This document shows positions 38,468 through 43,126 of a DNA stretch of 43,126 bases, piece after piece. Every line of letters starts with the position of its first letter. The stretch's first letter is position 1. The translations under genes and the position numbers were made by a program. The notes below the pieces were generated by a model. That model worked only from the letters and a program-made list of their open reading frames with translations. It had not been told where the DNA came from and ran no database searches. Origin of the DNA: Actinomycetota bacterium (GTDB lineage Bacteria; Actinomycetota; Actinomycetes; Nanopelagicales; Nanopelagicaceae); contig SXYM01000046.1 in the NCBI GenBank assembly GCA_005789205.1, positions 1-43,126 on the forward strand, read 5' to 3'.

Positions 38468-38857
38468 TTATTTAATACGGCAGGCAACCACATCAGCATT
38501 AACGCCTTGGCTACGCGTAGGAATCTCAGTGTTTTTCTGCACGACTGCAAGACCAGGCCCGATTTCATCCTCAATCTGCCCAACGACAGTTTTATCGTAA
38601 TCTCTGGCAACCAACGTGCATGTTAAAACCTGGTCTTTATCTTTTCTGACTACTTCATATCTAATAGACATTTTGCGATCAGTTGTGGCAGTAAATGAAA
38701 TAACTGAGGAACGGATCTCCGGGTTTGAATGGTGAAGACCTACCCACACCAGCCAGCTGATTCCTATAGATGCAATAACTGTGGCCGGGAGCACCCACCC
38801 CTTGGTTGGGCGCACGCCGTAGCGATCCTCGTAAGAGAACTGCGAGCCTAATTGCAT
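38468..38857 (-). CDS. DUF4307-family membrane protein
   Basis: YEDRYGVRPTKGWVLPATVIASIGISWLVWVGLHHSNPEIRSSVISF; adjacent to greA as in Mycobacterium (Rv1081c-like). Confidence 0.88.
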   Translation of the reverse strand: MQLGSQFSYEDRYGVRPTKGWVLPATVIASIGISWLVWVGLHHSNPEIRSSVISFTATTDRKMSIRYEVVRKDKDQVLTCTLVARDYDKTVVGQIEDEIGPGLAVVQKNTEIPTRSQGVNADVVACRIK

Positions 38858-38871
38858 GACATGATTATGCC

Positions 38872-39009
38872 ATGCAAAAAAACTTTGAGATGAGTGTTGC
38901 CGGCTCTTTAACGATTTCGATTCTAATTATCGCTGTAGTTTTCTTGATGCGCAGTTTCTATAAGCGCTTTATGGGTGTTGATCGAAGCGATGACGGCGCA
39001 GACCAGTAA
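38872..39009 (+). CDS. Small single-TM protein (45 aa), hypothetical
   Basis: MQKNFEMSVAGSLTISILIIAVVFLMRSFYKRFMGVDRSDDGADQ; strong TM helix with positive-inside flank; not in the supplied ORF track. Confidence 0.65.
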   Translation: MQKNFEMSVAGSLTISILIIAVVFLMRSFYKRFMGVDRSDDGADQ

Positions 39010-39706
39010 CTCTCTTCTTTCCAAAATAGCTCAAGGCTTTGCAGTCCTGCTTGTAGTAGTCATCTTTTTCGCACTTGGCCTGTGGCAGTTAGATAGAGCA
39101 AAAGCATTAAAGGAAAGTTTGGTAACAGCGACTCAAGTGGATGCAAATATCGTGCCACTGACATCTATTGCCACCGCAAGGCAGCCCCTGCAGCCAGAGG
39201 CTTTTAATCGGATGGTGCAGATTTCAGGAAACTATGTCGCAACTTATAGAGCACCTAACCAATCCGATGGTGATGGCAAGGTCAGTGATTGGGAAGTTGG
39301 CTTGCTGCAAGTTGGCACCAATCAAGGGATTTTGGTTGTGAAAGGTTTGTGGTCTGAGCGATTGTTTAACCCAGATGTTTCAATGGCCATGGTTATAGAT
39401 ATCAAGGGGCAGTTACTTGCTTCCCAATCCGAAGATCGTTTTATCAATGGAGATGGTGCGATTTCGCGCCTAGATAGTTCAGTGATTGTGGGATTGACTG
39501 TTTTAGATTTATTTGATGGTTATGTGATGGCAGTTTCTGAATCACGCAAAGGCACTGAATTAACTCGCCAGCGCCTGAGCCCAGAGAAGCTCACTTCTAA
39601 AATCCCAGGCTATTACTGGCAACACATCTCTTATGTGGTGATCTGGTGGCTCATGGCAGCGGTGGTGCTTTACCTTCCCTTTTATCGCCGTAGAGTTAAG
39701 CCATGA
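38990..39706 (+). CDS. SURF1-family cytochrome oxidase biogenesis protein
   Basis: GLWQLDRAKALKESL; FNRMVQISGNYVATYRAPNQ; C-terminal NQ/TM HISYVVIWWLMAAVVLYLPFYRRRVKP. ORF extends to 38975. Confidence 0.85.
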   Translation: MTAQTSNSLLSKIAQGFAVLLVVVIFFALGLWQLDRAKALKESLVTATQVDANIVPLTSIATARQPLQPEAFNRMVQISGNYVATYRAPNQSDGDGKVSDWEVGLLQVGTNQGILVVKGLWSERLFNPDVSMAMVIDIKGQLLASQSEDRFINGDGAISRLDSSVIVGLTVLDLFDGYVMAVSESRKGTELTRQRLSPEKLTSKIPGYYWQHISYVVIWWLMAAVVLYLPFYRRRVKP

Positions 39707-40002
39707 AATCAAGCCTTGTGCGTTTTCGAGTAATGGCCATTATTGCTGGCGTTATGTCCTTACTTTTGTGGTTTGTAGATCTGCCCGTGGCATATCTATT
39801 TAATAACCCAGAGTGGAAGGCTGCAGTTGCCTGGATTCCATTTGTTCACGGATGGGTCTATTTCGCATACGTGATTGTGGCTCTTCAATTTTCAGTAAAG
39901 GCCAAGTGGCCAATACGCAAGATTCTCGGGCTTCTTTTGGCCGGCACACTTCCAGTTGCCTCACTGATTGCAGAACGTCGAGTTGTTCGCCGTTATTCGT
40001 AA
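39703..40002 (+). CDS. DUF3817-family membrane protein
   Basis: MAIIAGVMSLLLWFVDLPVAYLF...VAWIPFVHGWVYFAYVIVALQFSVKAKWPIRKILGLLLAGTLPVASLIAERRV. Confidence 0.9.
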   Translation: MKSSLVRFRVMAIIAGVMSLLLWFVDLPVAYLFNNPEWKAAVAWIPFVHGWVYFAYVIVALQFSVKAKWPIRKILGLLLAGTLPVASLIAERRVVRRYS

Positions 40003-40759
40003 AGTTATAAAGTCTGCGCTCTATCCGCTCTATGAATGGCGGTTGGTTCGAGCTTTAGATTTCACTAAGACCCCGCACCATGTTGGCGTGATCCTTGATG
40101 GCAATCGCAGGTGGGCAAAAGCCAATCCCAGCTATAGCGATCCCAATGGTCATAAAGCCGGGGCCCATAAAATCATTGAATTTTTGGGTTGGTGTGATGA
40201 TGCCGAAGTTCGAGTTGTAACGTTGTGGTTGCTATCAACTGATAACTTCAAAAGAAGCTCTGATGAGATTGAAGAGCTGCTCAAGATTATTGGCGACACT
40301 GTTGATGAACTAGCGGCAACGGGCCGTTGGAACATTAAAGCTGTCGGCGCGCTAGATCTCTTGCCACCTTGGCTTTCAGAAAAACTAGCTGGGCTAAAGC
40401 CCATCCGAAATGATGGCGTGGAAGTAAACGTGGCTATTAGTTATGGGGGCCGGCGTGAAATTGTTGATGCCGTGAAGTCATATCTTGGCGAAGAAGAAAA
40501 GTCAGGCCATTCTCTTAATCAAGCTAAAGAGAATTTGACTGCAGATGAGATTTCTAAGTTTTTATATACCGCAGGCCAACCAGATCCAGAGCTGCTCATT
40601 AGAACATCTGGAGAACAACGCCTTGGGGGATTCCTTTTGTGGCAAAGCGCGCTATCTGAGTTCTACTTCTGTGAGGCGTATTGGCCAGATTTTCGCCGGG
40701 TGGATTTCTTGCGTGCTCTTCGTGCCTACTCACTACGACAACGCCGTTTCGGCAGTTGA
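39968..40759 (+). CDS. uppS: Isoprenyl transferase ((Z)-prenyl diphosphate synthase)
   Basis: HHVGVILDGNRRWAKANP; VTLWLLSTDNFKRS; NVAISYGGRREIVDAVK; PDPELLIRTSGEQRLGGFLLWQSALSEFYFCEAYWPDFRRVDFLRAL. Start uncertain. Confidence 0.95.
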   Translation: MQNVELFAVIRKVIKSALYPLYEWRLVRALDFTKTPHHVGVILDGNRRWAKANPSYSDPNGHKAGAHKIIEFLGWCDDAEVRVVTLWLLSTDNFKRSSDEIEELLKIIGDTVDELAATGRWNIKAVGALDLLPPWLSEKLAGLKPIRNDGVEVNVAISYGGRREIVDAVKSYLGEEEKSGHSLNQAKENLTADEISKFLYTAGQPDPELLIRTSGEQRLGGFLLWQSALSEFYFCEAYWPDFRRVDFLRALRAYSLRQRRFGS

Positions 40760-40897
40760 GATTTTCGCCTAAAACTTCTACAAGATTTAACTTTTTCAAG
40801 GCGCGTGTTGCCACAGAGTTAGCCTCAAGGTGTTCTACCTTTTTACATATCCGAAGCAACATCCCACTAGTACAACTAAAAATGAGGAGTCCAGCCA

Positions 40898-42214
40898 TTG
40901 GCTGCTAAGAGTCAAAGCTCTAGAAAGACTTTTGTTTTAGATACCAGCGTTTTATTAGCTGATCCTGGCGCCCTGCACAGATTTGCCGAACATGAAGTAA
41001 TCATTCCTATCGCTGTTATTGGCGAACTTGAGACCAAACGCGATCACCCAGAATTGGGCTACTTTGCCCGCGCAGCTCTGCGTGCTTTAGATGATCTTCG
41101 CATTACCCATGGCCGACTCGATCAGGCGTTGATTGTGACACCTGACGGTGGAACGCTTTCTGTGGAACTCAACCACACCGACCTCTCCACTCTGCCCCAT
41201 GGCTTTTTGCGAGATGGCACCAATGACTCTCGAATTTTGGCCATAGCAAAGAACTTAATGTCAGATGGCAAGAATGTTGTTTTAGTTACAAAGGATTTAC
41301 CTCTTCGCGTTAAAGCATCATCTGTTGGTGTTGAGGCCCAAGAGTATTTGGCAGAACTTGTTGCTAATAGCGGATGGACTGGAATTGAAGAGTTAACCGT
41401 TGGCTCATCAGTTATTGATGATTTGTACTCCTCCGATAGAGCAGACCATGAAGCCGCCCATAGTCTGCCTATTCACACGGGAGTTATTTTGCATTCAGAC
41501 CGTGGCAGCGCCCTGGCCCGGGTAAGCGCTGATAAACAGTTGCAGTTAATTAGGGGAGACCGCTCAGCTTTTGGTTTGCATGGGCGAAGCGCTGAGCAGC
41601 GCATTGCGTTAGATCTGCTTTTGGATGACTCCATTGGAATCGTTTCTATGGGCGGACGGGCTGGAACTGGTAAGTCGGCGTTGGCGTTGTGCGCAGGTCT
41701 TGAAGCAGTGATGGAAAAGCGTATCCATAAAAAGGTAGTTATCTTCCGTCCTCTCTATCCCGTGGGCGGTCAGGAACTTGGATACTTACCAGGCAGTGAG
41801 GGCGAGAAGATGTCGCCCTGGGCCCAGGCAGTCTTTGACACTTTGGGCGCACTTGTTAGCCAGCCAGTTATTGATGAGATCGTGGACCGGGGTTTAATTG
41901 AGGTGCTACCTCTGACCCACATCCGCGGACGATCCCTTCATGACTCCTTTGTCATCGTCGATGAAGCGCAGTCTTTGGAGCGCGGAGTTCTTTTGACCGT
42001 GCTCTCTAGAATCGGCACCGCCTCAAGGGTGGTTTTGACCCATGACATCGGCCAGAGGGACAACCTTCGAGTCGGTCGCCATGACGGTGTGGTGGCAGTT
42101 GTTGAAACTTTGAAGGGCCATCCACTCTTTGCCCACGTGACCCTGACTCGTAGCGAGCGCTCGCCGATTGCAGCCCTTGTGACCGAGATGCTGGAGGGTC
42201 CATTACCGGGCTAA
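40898..42214 (+). CDS. PIN-PhoH fusion ATPase (PhoH2-type)
   Basis: [39 protein letters not shown]; Pho[26 protein letters not shown]...[40 protein letters not shown] start after GAGGAG. Confidence 0.93.
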   Translation: MAAKSQSSRKTFVLDTSVLLADPGALHRFAEHEVIIPIAVIGELETKRDHPELGYFARAALRALDDLRITHGRLDQALIVTPDGGTLSVELNHTDLSTLPHGFLRDGTNDSRILAIAKNLMSDGKNVVLVTKDLPLRVKASSVGVEAQEYLAELVANSGWTGIEELTVGSSVIDDLYSSDRADHEAAHSLPIHTGVILHSDRGSALARVSADKQLQLIRGDRSAFGLHGRSAEQRIALDLLLDDSIGIVSMGGRAGTGKSALALCAGLEAVMEKRIHKKVVIFRPLYPVGGQELGYLPGSEGEKMSPWAQAVFDTLGALVSQPVIDEIVDRGLIEVLPLTHIRGRSLHDSFVIVDEAQSLERGVLLTVLSRIGTASRVVLTHDIGQRDNLRVGRHDGVVAVVETLKGHPLFAHVTLTRSERSPIAALVTEMLEGPLPG

Positions 42215-42215
42215 A

Positions 42216-42300
42216 AGAAAATCACAGTCACATTTAGGGCAATTCGGACATTCCCCTAAGTGACCTGCGGTTTTACCCCATCCACACCTAAAGATTTTCT
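42216..42300 (+). promoter_or_regulatory. Nested inverted repeats directly after phoH (terminator-like or leader structure)
   Basis: GTCAC-AT-TTAGGG (42227-42239) pairs with CCCTAA-GTGAC (42254-42264); AGAAAATC (42216-42223) pairs with GATTTTCT (42293-42300). Confidence 0.55.
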
Positions 42301-42317
42301 GTGAATCTGCGACTTAG

Positions 42318-42415
42318 GCCTAGTTAGATTTGCCGATGTCAGTCCTAGGCGCCACTCTAAAGCCATTCCCCGTTAGTTATGAAGCCTCAAATCGAGGCTG
42401 ATGGCTTGCGGTGGC
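42318..42415 (+). promoter_or_regulatory. Multi-helix structured RNA leader candidate upstream of the transglycosylase-like gene
   Basis: GCCTAG(42318)/CTAGGC(42345); GCCAC(42351)/GTGGC(42411); AAGCCAT(42360)/ATGGCTT(42401); AGCCTC(42383)/GAGGCT(42394). Confidence 0.6.
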
Positions 42416-42447
42416 GTTGATGCGGGTGAGAGATAAGGAGTAGAGCT

Positions 42448-43035
42448 ATGGCGATCAAGCGCAAGAGTATTGCGATCTGGAGCATCGTTGCCTCCATGCT
42501 CTTTTTATCCTCGGCCCTGCCAAACGCTTACGGTCTGGAATTTCCTATGACCTCTACCGTTGAAATTCAAGGCGATGCAACAGCCCTAGCCTCTGCCGCC
42601 ACTCCCATCGATAGCGCTGCAGCTTTATACGGCTCAATCAGTTTGGCTTCGACATCAGTGGGCGCAGTGTTCTCTTCAGATTTAGCTCTGGTTTCATCGA
42701 TTAGCGCTTCAGTTGAAATGGCCCGCACCCCCGAGGGAGCTAAAGAAGTAGCTGAGATTATTTTGACCCAGGAATATGGATTCAGCCAATCTCAGTTCGA
42801 ATGTTTGGACTCGCTCTGGACTAGAGAGAGTCATTGGAACTACAAGGCCCACAACTATCGCTCAGGTGCTCATGGAATTGCTCAAGCTCTTCCAGCTGAG
42901 AAGATGAGTGTGGTGGGAACGGACTGGCGCACAAACCCAGTAACTCAGATCCGTTGGGGAATTCGCTACATCACCATGCGCTATGACACTCCATGCAAGG
43001 CCTGGTCATTCTTTAAATCTAGGAACTACTACTAA
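42448..43035 (+). CDS. Secreted lytic transglycosylase (SLT)-like protein
   Basis: Signal peptide; LDSLWTRESHWNYKAHNYRSGAHGIAQALPAEKM...WRTNPVTQIRWGIRYITMRYDTPCKAWSFFKSRNYY. Confidence 0.88.
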   Translation: MAIKRKSIAIWSIVASMLFLSSALPNAYGLEFPMTSTVEIQGDATALASAATPIDSAAALYGSISLASTSVGAVFSSDLALVSSISASVEMARTPEGAKEVAEIILTQEYGFSQSQFECLDSLWTRESHWNYKAHNYRSGAHGIAQALPAEKMSVVGTDWRTNPVTQIRWGIRYITMRYDTPCKAWSFFKSRNYY

Positions 43036-43126
43036 GGCTTAGTTCCAATAGTTAATGGCTTTGAAGTTTCGGCAAAGAAATCATTTCCTTTATCGTCCAC
43101 CACAATAAATGCTGGGAAATCCACTA
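43032..43126 (-). CDS. Class I fumarate hydratase, C-terminal fragment (5' end outside the window)
   Basis: Reverse-strand translation VDFPAFIVVDDKGNDFFAETSKPLTIGTKP*, resembling the FumA/B C-terminal domain. Confidence 0.85.
   Translation of the reverse strand, partial: VDFPAFIVVDDKGNDFFAETSKPLTIGTKP

Noticed and set aside
40599-40898. 99-aa ORF antisense to uppS and the uppS-phoH gap
   Set aside because: Mostly antisense to conserved UppS C-terminal codons; no motif.

Overview
The window is a gene-dense chromosomal segment of a fairly low-GC actinobacterium. Its gene order resembles the Rv0991-Rv1026 and Rv1080-Rv1098 regions of Mycobacterium, and its compactness suggests a streamlined freshwater acI/Nanopelagicales lineage; this taxonomy is inferred, not tested. 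About 35 housekeeping CDSs, three tRNAs and several unlisted short ORFs are supported. I see no CRISPR array, prophage, IS element or rRNA. The items most worth a second look are: (1) a shortened MoeA/gephyrin-like protein lacking the catalytic motifs, next to a RimJ-like GNAT and a membrane protein, matching the corynebacterial Glp-GlpR cell-division module; (2) a tRNA with a UAA (Leu) anticodon but a short, class I variable loop; (3) a highly structured, unannotated leader upstream of a secreted lytic transglycosylase-like gene; (4) a CopC-domain protein lacking the canonical copper ligands, overlapping a CopD-CtaG fusion; (5) a truncated C-terminal remnant of a DHA2-type MFS transporter whose stop overlaps the start of an intact MFS gene; (6) apparent losses of rpfB and mca from otherwise conserved neighbourhoods.
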